Shown: positions 1 to 6,035 of the stretch, one piece after another
Layout: each line of letters opens with the position of its first letter
Position numbering within the stretch: the stretch's first letter is position 1
Origin: JBGQAS01 sp964498605
GTDB lineage: Bacteria; Chloroflexota; Anaerolineae; Anaerolineales; Anaerolineaceae
Assembly: GCA_964498605.1 (NCBI GenBank)
Contig: CAZCHK010000086.1
Coordinates: 1 to 6,174, forward strand
Length of the DNA stretch: 6,174 nucleotides
Direction of reading: 5' to 3'
Program-made: the position numbers and the translations under genes
Notes under the pieces: model-generated
The model's input: the letters and a program-made list of their open reading frames with translations, nothing else
The model's database searches: none
Told to the model about the DNA's origin: nothing

Positions 1-947
1 AACTCTGGACTTGGATGACGATTCATTTCTGATGCAATCAGATGCTCCGCCAATTCGTAATCCTGCCTGTCCATCGCCTGGCGTATTTCACTGATCCAGC
101 GGTCAGATTGTGCCGAGTCCACGGATTGATTCGAGATCTCAATGCTGTCCAGGAACAATTGGGCAGTACTGTACCGCTGAGCTGCGTCCTTTGCCAGCGC
201 TTTCTTAAAAACCTCCGTGATCGCTTCCGGCAGGGTGGGCTGCATGGCGCGCGGGTCAGGGATCTGCCCTTCCGTGTGCGCTTTTTGGATCTCGAAGGGC
301 GTGTTGCCGGTGTAGGGGGGTTCACCTGTCAGCATCTGGAAGGCGATCACTCCCAGCGCGTACACGTCCGTTGCCGGTGCGGCATCCCTGCCCAGGATCT
401 GTTCAGGCGCCATGTACTCCGGTGTCCCCGCGCTCATCCCGGTGGTGGATGAGAGGCCGGTATTCTGCAGCGATTTGACCAACCCAAAATCCGAAATGAC
501 CGGATTGCCATCTCCGTTAAATAAAATATTCGAGGGCTTGATGTCCCGGTGCACCAATCCACGCCTGTGGGCGTAATCCAGCGCGTCCGCGACCGGTTTT
601 AGAATCCGCACTGTTTCTTCAATTGAAATAGGTTTCCTGTCCTGCAGCCGCTCCGCCAGCGTGCCGTTGGGGAGATAGTCCATCACCAGGAAGAAGCGAC
701 CCTCGTCCTCGCCCACTTCGATCACGCGGATGATGCCGGGGTGGTTGAGCGAAGCGGTCAGGCGGGCTTCCTTGCGAAAACGCTCCAGGTGCTCAGGGGT
801 ACTGGCCAGTTCACCTTTCAGGACTTTTACCGCCACCTGGCGGTCCATCATCTCGTCCCTGCCCAGGTACACCACGCCAAATCCACCTTCACCCAGCTTG
901 CGCTCGATGATGTATTTCCCGATCAGCTTGTCTTTTTTCTCTGCCAT
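1..947 (-). CDS. Ser/Thr protein kinase (PknB/Hanks type), 3' end outside the window
   Basis: I translated this frame by hand. It is open from ATG at 947 to the window edge (315 codons, no stop). The kinase domain spans about residues 8-270: glycine loop LGEGGFGVVY (18-27), VAVK with catalytic Lys41, HRDIKPSN catalytic loop (133-140), DFG (153-155), a Ser/Thr-rich activation segment (166-175) and the bacterial-style GTPEYMAPEQ ending with APE at 180-182. All catalytic residues are present, so it should be an active ATP-dependent kinase. After residue about 280 a helical segment begins that could be the start of a TPR-like region, but it is cut off, so membrane anchoring or sensor domains cannot be judged. 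The start is supported by AGGTGAG at 957-951. It lies 13 bases after the upstream ATPase stop, so it is probably co-transcribed and may phosphorylate products of this operon (inference). Confidence 0.95.
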   Translation of the reverse strand, partial: MAEKKDKLIGKYIIERKLGEGGFGVVYLGRDEMMDRQVAVKVLKGELASTPEHLERFRKEARLTASLNHPGIIRVIEVGEDEGRFFLVMDYLPNGTLAERLQDRKPISIEETVRILKPVADALDYAHRRGLVHRDIKPSNILFNGDGNPVISDFGLVKSLQNTGLSSTTGMSAGTPEYMAPEQILGRDAAPATDVYALGVIAFQMLTGEPPYTGNTPFEIQKAHTEGQIPDPRAMQPTLPEAITEVFKKALAKDAAQRYSTAQLFLDSIEISNQSVDSAQSDRWISEIRQAMDRQDYELAEHLIASEMNRHPSPE

Positions 948-960
948 GCTCTCACCTGCC

Positions 961-2127
961 TTAGCTTTTCGCAGCCTTCTTTCCTGCGGCAAATTCCTCA
1001 TACATGACCAGGTCGTGCGGGTTGATGGACGGTTTCATATCTTGCAGCACATCCAGCAGGTCCTGCCTGCGGATGGGGCGGAAAATACCCTCGTGCACCG
1101 CCCCGGCAAACACCTTCTCGCGCGTACGCCGTGCCAGCTCGGACAGGTCTGCCCCGCTGAATCCGCTGGTTTGATCAGCGATCTGCTCCAGCGCCACGTC
1201 CACATCCAGGGGCGCTTCCTTGAGATTGATCTCGAGGATCTTCTGCCGGGCAGCAGTATCCGGCGGGGGAACGTACACCAGCCGGTCCAGCCTGCCCGGG
1301 CGCATCATGGCTGGGTCCAGCGACCAGGGCTCATTGGTCGCGCCGATGAGCAGCAAGGGATTCCTGCGCTTCTCGAATCCGTCCAGCTCAGCCAGCAGCT
1401 GCGGCACCACCCGCACCATGATCGTTGAGCCGCTTGCCCGGCGCTTGGGCGAAAGCGATTCCATCTCGTCAAAAAAGATCACGCTGAGAGAGTGGCTTTC
1501 CGCTTCAGCGAACAACCGCGCGATGTTCTGCTCCGCCACACCCACCCACTGGCTCATGATCTCGGAGGGTGTGATGGAAAAGAACGCCGCGTTGATCTCG
1601 CCTGCCACCGCGCGCGCGATGAGCGTCTTGCCGGTCCCTGGCGGACCGTACAACAGCATCCCGCCACCAGGCTGGATGCCGTACTGACTGGCTGCCTCGG
1701 GATGGGTGAAGGGGTAGAGCAGCTTGATGCGGATCTGCTCCTTCACGTCTTCCAGCCCGGCGATGTCTTCGAACTTCACGTTCGGGCGCTCGCGGACCAT
1801 CCAGCTGTCCGCCTGCTGGTCGTCTCCCAGCTTTATTGCGGGAGCTGGCTGCTGGGTCCTGGGCAGGGGGCGCTTTCCCTCTGCGGTGGACTGCGCTTCT
1901 GCCAACAGCTGTTCGGCCAGTTCGCGCCGTGACTGCCGCAGCGCACCCCTGGAAAGCCCTGCCGCGACCATCATGTGCTCGGCCGCCTTGAGCAAACGCA
2001 AGCGCGCCTGTTCCCAGTCGCCTTCAGCGCGGGATTTCAGGCTGCGCCGGAATTCTAGCTGGGCGCTTTCCACGCGCTCCCCGGCGCTATCGATTTTTTT
2101 ATCGTTTAAACCTGTTCCCCCGTGCAC
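961..2127 (-). CDS. Vps4-like AAA ATPase 2 with MIT-like N-terminal helical domain
   Basis: This 388-aa protein has an N-terminal helical region (about 10-80) whose Ala/Leu spacing resembles a three-helix MIT domain, then a Pro/Gln-rich linker (about 82-108) and one AAA module. Visible motifs are ERPNVKFEDIAGLE before the ATPase core (113-126, as in Vps4), Walker A GPPGTGKT (161-168), pore loop QWVGVAE (193-199), Walker B VIFFDE (216-221), sensor 1 in GATNEPW (Asn265), arginine fingers in RPGR (Arg276, Arg279) and SGFSGAD (321-327). The C-terminus, with KPSINPHDL (365-373), matches the Vps4 C-terminal helix region (KPTVNEHDL in human VPS4, from memory). The ATN-x-PW signature points to the meiotic clade (Vps4, katanin, spastin). 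The expected role is a hexameric unfoldase acting on ESCRT-III-like filaments. The start is GTG. Translation is probably coupled, since the start lies 4 bases after the previous stop. MIT assignment is weaker here than in the other ATPase. Confidence 0.93.
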   Translation of the reverse strand: MHGGTGLNDKKIDSAGERVESAQLEFRRSLKSRAEGDWEQARLRLLKAAEHMMVAAGLSRGALRQSRRELAEQLLAEAQSTAEGKRPLPRTQQPAPAIKLGDDQQADSWMVRERPNVKFEDIAGLEDVKEQIRIKLLYPFTHPEAASQYGIQPGGGMLLYGPPGTGKTLIARAVAGEINAAFFSITPSEIMSQWVGVAEQNIARLFAEAESHSLSVIFFDEMESLSPKRRASGSTIMVRVVPQLLAELDGFEKRRNPLLLIGATNEPWSLDPAMMRPGRLDRLVYVPPPDTAARQKILEINLKEAPLDVDVALEQIADQTSGFSGADLSELARRTREKVFAGAVHEGIFRPIRRQDLLDVLQDMKPSINPHDLVMYEEFAAGKKAAKS

Positions 2128-2138
2128 GAGGCTACTCC
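2125..2138 (-). promoter_or_regulatory. Shine-Dalgarno inside the preceding gene, deciding a GTG start
   Basis: GGAG at 2138-2135 is the end of the preceding coding sequence, directly before its TAG stop. Seven bases later comes GTG (2127-2125), the start of the second AAA ATPase. In that frame a TGA lies a few codons further upstream and no ATG intervenes. The next ATG codons (residues 52-53) would delete most of the MIT-like domain, so GTG is the best start. Confidence 0.75.
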
Positions 2139-2785
2139 GTCTTTTTCACGTTCTCAGGATTCAGTTCTTTGCGGATCTTGTCCAGTCCCGCTTCGATCTC
2201 CTTGTCGAACTGGGCGCTTTCCTGGGTGACGATCTCCTCCCCCAGGCTGTCGCGCAGTTTTTCCAGCGATTCCTCGTCGCTGGGCATGCCCTGGGCCAGG
2301 GTGCTGTCCATCATCTCCATCATGATGTTGATGCGCTCGTCCATGGACTCAGCTGACGCCAGCGAGTGTTCCATCTGCCGCTGCAGCTCCGCCGTCTGCT
2401 GGGGTTCTGTCAGCATGGTCATCGACTCGCTCATCACCTTGACGGTGTGGATCAGGTCCACCGAGGCTTTCACCTGGTCGCGCCTGGCTTCCATGATCTC
2501 CATCGTCAGCAGGTACTTGTTCCAGCGCGTGATGTCGCCCTCCGTCCACAGCAGCTGCCTGCCAACCTGGCGGAAGCGCCCCTCATCCCCCATGGCGAGG
2601 GATTTCTTGGCCAGCAGGCGCAGCTTGGGGATCATGTTGCGCTGCTTGGAGATGTGCGCCTGGATGCGCGCCTTGCCCTGGCGCACCTGCACGTCGCGCT
2701 CTGCTTCCACAGCGCGCTGTTTTTCGTCCTTGCTTCTGAAGAGCCACTTGATGCCCTTGGCGACTGATTTCGGATCCGGTAACAT
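2132..2785 (-). CDS. ESCRT-III/Snf7-like helical filament protein B
   Basis: This 217-aa protein is almost entirely helical and charged, with no signal peptide or membrane span. The N-terminus (about 5-18) is a basic amphipathic stretch with Val8, Ile12, Trp14, Leu15 and Phe16 exposed, as in ESCRT-III membrane anchors. Residues about 22-62 and 65-125 would form the long α1-α2 hairpin; the basic QRNMIPKLRLLAKKSLAMGD segment (48-67) parallels the Snf7 pattern in which α1 ends in a Lys/Ala-rich turn. Residues 131-162 give an α3-like helix with Met-rich MMEMMDS. The tail from 170 turns acidic and ends in an amphipathic helix around 198-208 resembling a MIM1 motif. Net basic N-half and acidic C-half are typical of Snf7/CHMP proteins. 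The coiled-coil alternative PspA/Vipp1 is related but lacks a MIM tail. AGGAGG at 2800-2795 supports the start. It sits between the two ATPase genes, which supports the assignment. Confidence 0.82.
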   Translation of the reverse strand: MLPDPKSVAKGIKWLFRSKDEKQRAVEAERDVQVRQGKARIQAHISKQRNMIPKLRLLAKKSLAMGDEGRFRQVGRQLLWTEGDITRWNKYLLTMEIMEARRDQVKASVDLIHTVKVMSESMTMLTEPQQTAELQRQMEHSLASAESMDERINIMMEMMDSTLAQGMPSDEESLEKLRDSLGEEIVTQESAQFDKEIEAGLDKIRKELNPENVKKTE

Positions 2786-2793
2786 GGTGTATT

Positions 2794-2800
2794 TCCTCCT
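2794..2800 (-). promoter_or_regulatory. Strong Shine-Dalgarno for ESCRT-III-like protein B
   Basis: The minus strand reads AGGAGGA, followed after eight bases by ATG at 2785. It lies in the 17-base gap after the stop codon of the MIT-AAA ATPase. As with the other ESCRT-III-like gene, the helical protein has a consensus site, whereas both ATPases rely on weaker or coupled initiation. Confidence 0.8.
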
Positions 2801-2802
2801 GC

Positions 2803-4011
2803 TCAGTTTTGTGTCTGTTCCGCCCAGGCGGCGTAGCGCAGCAGGTAATCCTGCCTCACCGCCGGTTTCACTTCCTTGAAAGCCAAGTCAAAATCCTCGC
2901 GGCTGAGCGCGTCGATCTTCTTGGTGTAATCACGCACCGCCTCACGCCCGAGCTCCACCACCGACTCCCAGTCCGGGTTGCTGCGGCGGCCCATCTGGGC
3001 GATGGCGCTGCCGCACAGTTGGTGGATGTCCCGCCCGGAATAGCCCTTGGTGCGCTCGACCAGCTCGTCGATCGGCAGCTGGGTGGCGTACCCGCCTTTG
3101 ATCAATTCGATGTTGAAAATGGCAGTGCGGGCCAGGTCGTCTGGCAGCGGGATGTACACGCGGTTGGGGAAGCGGCTGAGGATGCCCTGGTCGAGCATCC
3201 ACGGCACGTTGGTGGCGCCGATGGTCAGGACGAAGCGCTCCTCGCCCTTGCCGGTCAGCCCGTCCAGCTCGGAGAGCAGGGTGGTGATGATCTGCAGGTT
3301 GGCAGAATGCGTCTCCCCGCCGCGGCTCATTGAAAGCGACTCGAGCTCGTCCAGGAATACCACCGAGGGATTACGCTCGCGGGCAATCTTGAAAAGGGTG
3401 GAGACCAGGCGCGTGCTTTCGCCGAACCACTTGGAGAGCATGCTGCTGGTGACCACGTTGAAAAAGGTGGCGTCCAGGCTCCCGGCGGTGGCGGCTGCCA
3501 GCAGCGTCTTGCCGGTGCCGGGTGGCCCGTACAGCAGGATGCCGTGCGTGGAGGAGAGCTTGATGTGGGCCGGGTTTTTGGCCAGCGCCTGGAAATAGGC
3601 GTTCTTGATGGCGCTTTTGGTGTCTTCCAGTCCGCCCACGTCATCCCACTTGACCCTGGTCTGGGTGATCAGCTGAACGATCTGCGCCTCGTACTCGCTA
3701 TCCTGCTCGGCCTGCTCGTCCGCGTGGGACTCAAGCTTGCCGCTGGCGGGGGCATTTTTCTTTGGCAGGGTGGCGCCTTCGGGCAGCTTGAGAATGGAGC
3801 GCCCGGCCTTTGCCAGGGCGTCCGCCTTCTGCATGCGCTTCTGCTTGATCCCGGCGTCCAGCGCGTAACCGGCGTAGGTGCGCATGAATTCCGCCGCCTG
3901 CAGGTACAGGTTACCCGCCTGCTTGGAATGGCCTTTGCGCTCTTCCTCCACCGCCTGTTTGTAGGCGCGCAGGTACTGCGCGTAGATCGATGCGCTCAGA
4001 TCGACAGGCAT
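2803..4011 (-). CDS. Vps4-like MIT-AAA ATPase 1
   Basis: This 402-aa protein has the domain order and approximate length of Vps4. An MIT domain occupies about residues 9-74: three helices with KQAVEEERKGHSKQAGNLYL and the following AAEFMRTYA matching the MIT pattern of a charged turn followed by A-x-x-x-Y helices. A polar linker (about 76-117) leads to the AAA module: VKWDDVGGLED (120-130), Walker A GPPGTGKT (162-169), pore loop KWFGES (194-199), Walker B VVFLDE (217-222), sensor 1 in GATNVPW (Asn268), RVYIPLPD (284-291) and GYSGRD (323-328). The C-terminal end with KPAVRQDYL (382-390) again resembles Vps4. One arginine-finger position appears replaced: LSRF at 278-281 where Vps4 and spastin have RR-F. 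The predicted role is ATP-driven disassembly of ESCRT-III-like polymers. It starts 3 bases after the upstream stop with only a weak ribosome-binding site, implying translational coupling to the 229-aa partner. Confidence 0.95.
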   Translation of the reverse strand: MPVDLSASIYAQYLRAYKQAVEEERKGHSKQAGNLYLQAAEFMRTYAGYALDAGIKQKRMQKADALAKAGRSILKLPEGATLPKKNAPASGKLESHADEQAEQDSEYEAQIVQLITQTRVKWDDVGGLEDTKSAIKNAYFQALAKNPAHIKLSSTHGILLYGPPGTGKTLLAAATAGSLDATFFNVVTSSMLSKWFGESTRLVSTLFKIARERNPSVVFLDELESLSMSRGGETHSANLQIITTLLSELDGLTGKGEERFVLTIGATNVPWMLDQGILSRFPNRVYIPLPDDLARTAIFNIELIKGGYATQLPIDELVERTKGYSGRDIHQLCGSAIAQMGRRSNPDWESVVELGREAVRDYTKKIDALSREDFDLAFKEVKPAVRQDYLLRYAAWAEQTQN

Positions 4012-4014
4012 GGC

Positions 4015-4704
4015 CTAGTATCCGCTGTCTTCGGGATTTTCTTTTGCCTTGCGCTTTTCCTCGATCTTCTGGTTCATTTCGTTGAACTTCTGATCCAGCA
4101 CTTCGGGATTGTCCTGGGCTTCACGCGCCGCCTCGAACGCCTTCATGATGTCCTTGACATCCTGGTCCTCGGCCGTGCCGCGCCCGGATACCGGGTTCTC
4201 AACCACTTTCAGCATCTCGTCGAACTTGGCGGTGTTGAAGTCGCCATCGATGGTGGCGTTGTCGATGTAGATGACCAGGTCCTGCAGGTCCATGTTCTGC
4301 AGCATGGCGCCGATGCCCGATTCCTTCTGGATGCGCGCCATTTCCTTCACGCGCACCAGCCCGTTGATCAGGCGCATCTGCTGCGAGAGCGTATCCAGCA
4401 GGCGGTCCATGTTGTTGGCCTGGCTGTCCACTTCCTTGATCTTGCGCGCGATGACCTTGGATTCACGCGAACCGGCTGCCTTGACACCCTCGTCGAACAG
4501 GCGGCGCTTCTGCGCCTCCAGGTCCTTGACCTCGCTCAGCGTCTTGCGCTCTTCCAGCTCCAGGCGCACCTTCTCGCGCTTGAGGTCATCCAGCTTGAGG
4601 TCATCCAGGCTGGCGGGTTTGCTGCCTTCGGCCTTCTCCGGTTCCTTGAGCAGCTCGCGCAGTATCGACTTGCCATAATCCCATAAACTCTTCTTTAGCG
4701 ACAT
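4015..4704 (-). CDS. ESCRT-III-like helical filament protein A
   Basis: This 229-aa, highly charged, mainly helical protein has no membrane span. Residues 3-20 form an amphipathic helix (Leu3, Leu7, Trp8, Ile14, Leu15, Leu18, Leu19 on one side, Lys on the other), suited to peripheral membrane binding. Residues about 40-76 and 80-135 form a long helical hairpin whose turn DEGVKAAGSRESKVIARKIK (71-90) follows the ESCRT-III α1-α2 pattern (E-G-x-K-A-A, then A-x-x-I). Shorter helices (about 139-170) carry Asp/Met-rich sequence, followed by a Gly-containing loop, and a C-terminal helix (about 179-218) that holds a MIM1-like stretch around 201-211. It probably pairs with the MIT-AAA ATPase directly downstream (3-base gap). 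A perfect AAGGAGG at 4717-4711, six bases before ATG, marks the start and suggests high expression, fitting a polymer subunit. A generic coiled-coil or PspA-like protein is the alternative; the family call rests on pattern plus context. Confidence 0.75.
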   Translation of the reverse strand: MSLKKSLWDYGKSILRELLKEPEKAEGSKPASLDDLKLDDLKREKVRLELEERKTLSEVKDLEAQKRRLFDEGVKAAGSRESKVIARKIKEVDSQANNMDRLLDTLSQQMRLINGLVRVKEMARIQKESGIGAMLQNMDLQDLVIYIDNATIDGDFNTAKFDEMLKVVENPVSGRGTAEDQDVKDIMKAFEAAREAQDNPEVLDQKFNEMNQKIEEKRKAKENPEDSGY

Positions 4705-4710
4705 ACAACT

Positions 4711-4717
4711 CCTCCTT
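4711..4717 (-). promoter_or_regulatory. Near-perfect Shine-Dalgarno for ESCRT-III-like protein A
   Basis: The minus strand reads AAGGAGG followed by AGTTGT and ATG, giving six bases of spacing. This is one of the two strongest ribosome-binding sites in the window, with the AGGAGG before the other ESCRT-III-like gene. By contrast, the ATPase immediately downstream has almost none. Filament subunit translated in excess over its ATPase is the natural reading (inference). Confidence 0.85.
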
Positions 4718-4739
4718 ATTGAAGATGACTTGCGTTTTT

Positions 4740-5978
4740 TTACAGCGCCTGTTTTTTAACAAGCGTAACTCCCAAACCTTCCATCTCGGTGATCACGTAC
4801 TTGCCCTGGTCTGCCATGCTGCGCAGCGCCTGCTGGATCTTTTCGGCGGGGTAGGGCAGCACCCGCACCAGGCTTTCCAGCGTGACCGCGTCCGAGAACC
4901 CCAGCTCGCGCTCGATCTCGCGGCTGATCTCATCCAGCTCTTCACCGGCAAGCAGCGGGCGGAACAGCTCGGCGTAGCGGCTGGCGCGGTCGTCCCCTTT
5001 GTTATAGACCAGCTCGTTGCTGTCCAGGTCGAACAGGTACAAAAGCGCCAGGCGGTGGTGGTAGGTGATGGACTGGCCCCCGCTGACCCAGGCGCGCGCG
5101 CTCTTGGCCCAGCCGGTGGTGGCAGCCAGCAGCACCAGCCTGAAGTCGCCCCCGCGCGTGGGCTCGTCGATGGTCTTCTGCAGCCACAGGTTCAGGTCAT
5201 CAGCGTTCAGCCCCTGCGTGTCGAAGCCGTCGCGGGCCATCTCCTGCAGCCGTGAGACCGCCTGGACATGGATCTGCAGGCTGGACTGCCTGCGACCGCG
5301 CCCGCTTTTGAGGTGATAGGTGTGCCAGGCGTTCAACGGCATCTGGGCGGTCATCTCCGCGTCCAGCACCACCCGCCCGAGGATGTTCATCAGGTCGGCC
5401 CGTTCGTCCCCGCTCTGCAGGGCTGCTGACCAGTCGCTCACCGTGAGCACTTCGCCTGTCTCGGGGTGGATCAGCGTGCTGATCTCCGCCAGGCGCTGGT
5501 GGATGCGGTTGAGGTAGCCGGTCTCGCGCAACCGCGCCGTGCTGGCTTTGACCAGCACCGGGTAGAGACCCTGCTGGCGCTTGACAAGCGCCTGTTTCCA
5601 GCGCTGCTCGCGCGAAGGGGAATGCTGGTTGCAGAAGTGAATGTCCAGCTCCCAGCACTGACGGCAGATGACCTTGCTGCAGCCTTCGCTTTCGCACAGC
5701 CCCGCCACCTGGCTGTCGTCGGACAAAAGGCGGAAGCAGAATCCGCACTTGAGCGGCGGCAGCGGGGCAGGCTGGTTCGTCTCTTTGGGGGAGGGCACCA
5801 CCTGTCCCTGTTCGATCAAGCCGTCCAGGGCTTTGCGCTGGATCAGGTACAGCCCGCCCACCTTGGAGGCAGGCAGCTCCCCGTTGAGGATGCGGTGGTA
5901 CACCCAGCGCTGTGTCACCCCCAGGATACGCGCGGCTTCCGCGATCTTGACGTACTCCGAAGCTGCAAAATTGACCAT
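4740..5978 (-). CDS. Excisionase/MerR-type HTH protein with zinc-finger segment and C-terminal winged-helix-like region
   Basis: This 412-aa first gene of the unit begins with a helix-turn-helix of the excisionase/MerR kind at about residues 8-56 (KIAEAARILGVTQRWVYHRI, then GELPASKVGGLYLIQ and KALDGLIEQG). After a Pro-rich linker comes a Cys/His cluster: Cys78-x2-Cys81, Cys95, Cys100, Cys105-x2-Cys108, His114, Cys116 and His119, enough for two zinc sites in a B-box or treble-clef style arrangement. The middle (about 125-340) is an α/β region I do not recognise; it includes a hydrophobic strand LVLLAATTGW (281-290) and another, LALLYLFDLDS (310-320). The last 50 residues (about 363-410) look like a winged helix ending in a β-hairpin (KYVITEMEGLGVTLVKK). 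AAAGGA at 5989-5984 supports ATG 5978. It could regulate the operon through the promoter repeats or act as an adaptor for the ESCRT-like proteins. Neither role is shown. Confidence 0.85.
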   Translation of the reverse strand: MVNFAASEYVKIAEAARILGVTQRWVYHRILNGELPASKVGGLYLIQRKALDGLIEQGQVVPSPKETNQPAPLPPLKCGFCFRLLSDDSQVAGLCESEGCSKVICRQCWELDIHFCNQHSPSREQRWKQALVKRQQGLYPVLVKASTARLRETGYLNRIHQRLAEISTLIHPETGEVLTVSDWSAALQSGDERADLMNILGRVVLDAEMTAQMPLNAWHTYHLKSGRGRRQSSLQIHVQAVSRLQEMARDGFDTQGLNADDLNLWLQKTIDEPTRGGDFRLVLLAATTGWAKSARAWVSGGQSITYHHRLALLYLFDLDSNELVYNKGDDRASRYAELFRPLLAGEELDEISREIERELGFSDAVTLESLVRVLPYPAEKIQQALRSMADQGKYVITEMEGLGVTLVKKQAL

Positions 5979-6035
5979 GCAAATCCTTTACATCTTGAGG
6001 ATACTGGATTTTGGGGAATAATTCAATAGGTAAAC

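Noticed and set aside
730..1428. + strand open frame of 232 codons
   Set aside because: It spans the end of the ATPase gene and the start of the kinase gene on the opposite strand, both of which have intact catalytic motifs. The translation shows no domain.
961..2127. Proteasome-activating or FtsH/Cdc48-type AAA as an alternative for ATPase 2 because of its RPGR motif
   Set aside because: The single AAA module, ATN-x-PW signature, Vps4-like C-terminal helix, MIT-like N-terminus and position beside an ESCRT-III-like gene fit Vps4 better; no membrane span or peptidase domain is present.
2169..2879. + strand Ser-rich open frame of 236 codons
   Set aside because: The Ser/Met-rich composition is the antisense reading of the charged helical protein B; it also crosses a gene boundary on the minus strand.
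3544..4686. Long + strand open frame (380 codons) opposite the two ESCRT-like genes
   Set aside because: It lies antisense to two clearly coding genes, its translation is rich in Leu/Val/His/Gln without motifs, and it has no promoter or ribosome-binding site. It is a by-product of codon use in GC-rich genes on the other strand.
4735..4760. Small ACAG/CTGT palindrome beside T- and A-runs at the end of the 412-aa gene, considered as an internal terminator
   Set aside because: The stem has only four base pairs and lies inside the coding end; on the transcribed strand it is followed by A residues, not a U-run.
5200..5982. Minus-strand overlapping frame of 260 codons
   Set aside because: It overlaps the HTH/zinc-finger gene in another frame and is Arg/Pro/Gly/Ala-rich with no recognisable motif, while the 412-codon frame has clear HTH and Cys/His patterns.
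5988..5993. ATG-TAA start-stop pair in the leader upstream of the 412-aa gene
   Set aside because: No Shine-Dalgarno precedes it and it overlaps the ribosome-binding site of the real start; it is probably a coincidence in AT-rich leader sequence.
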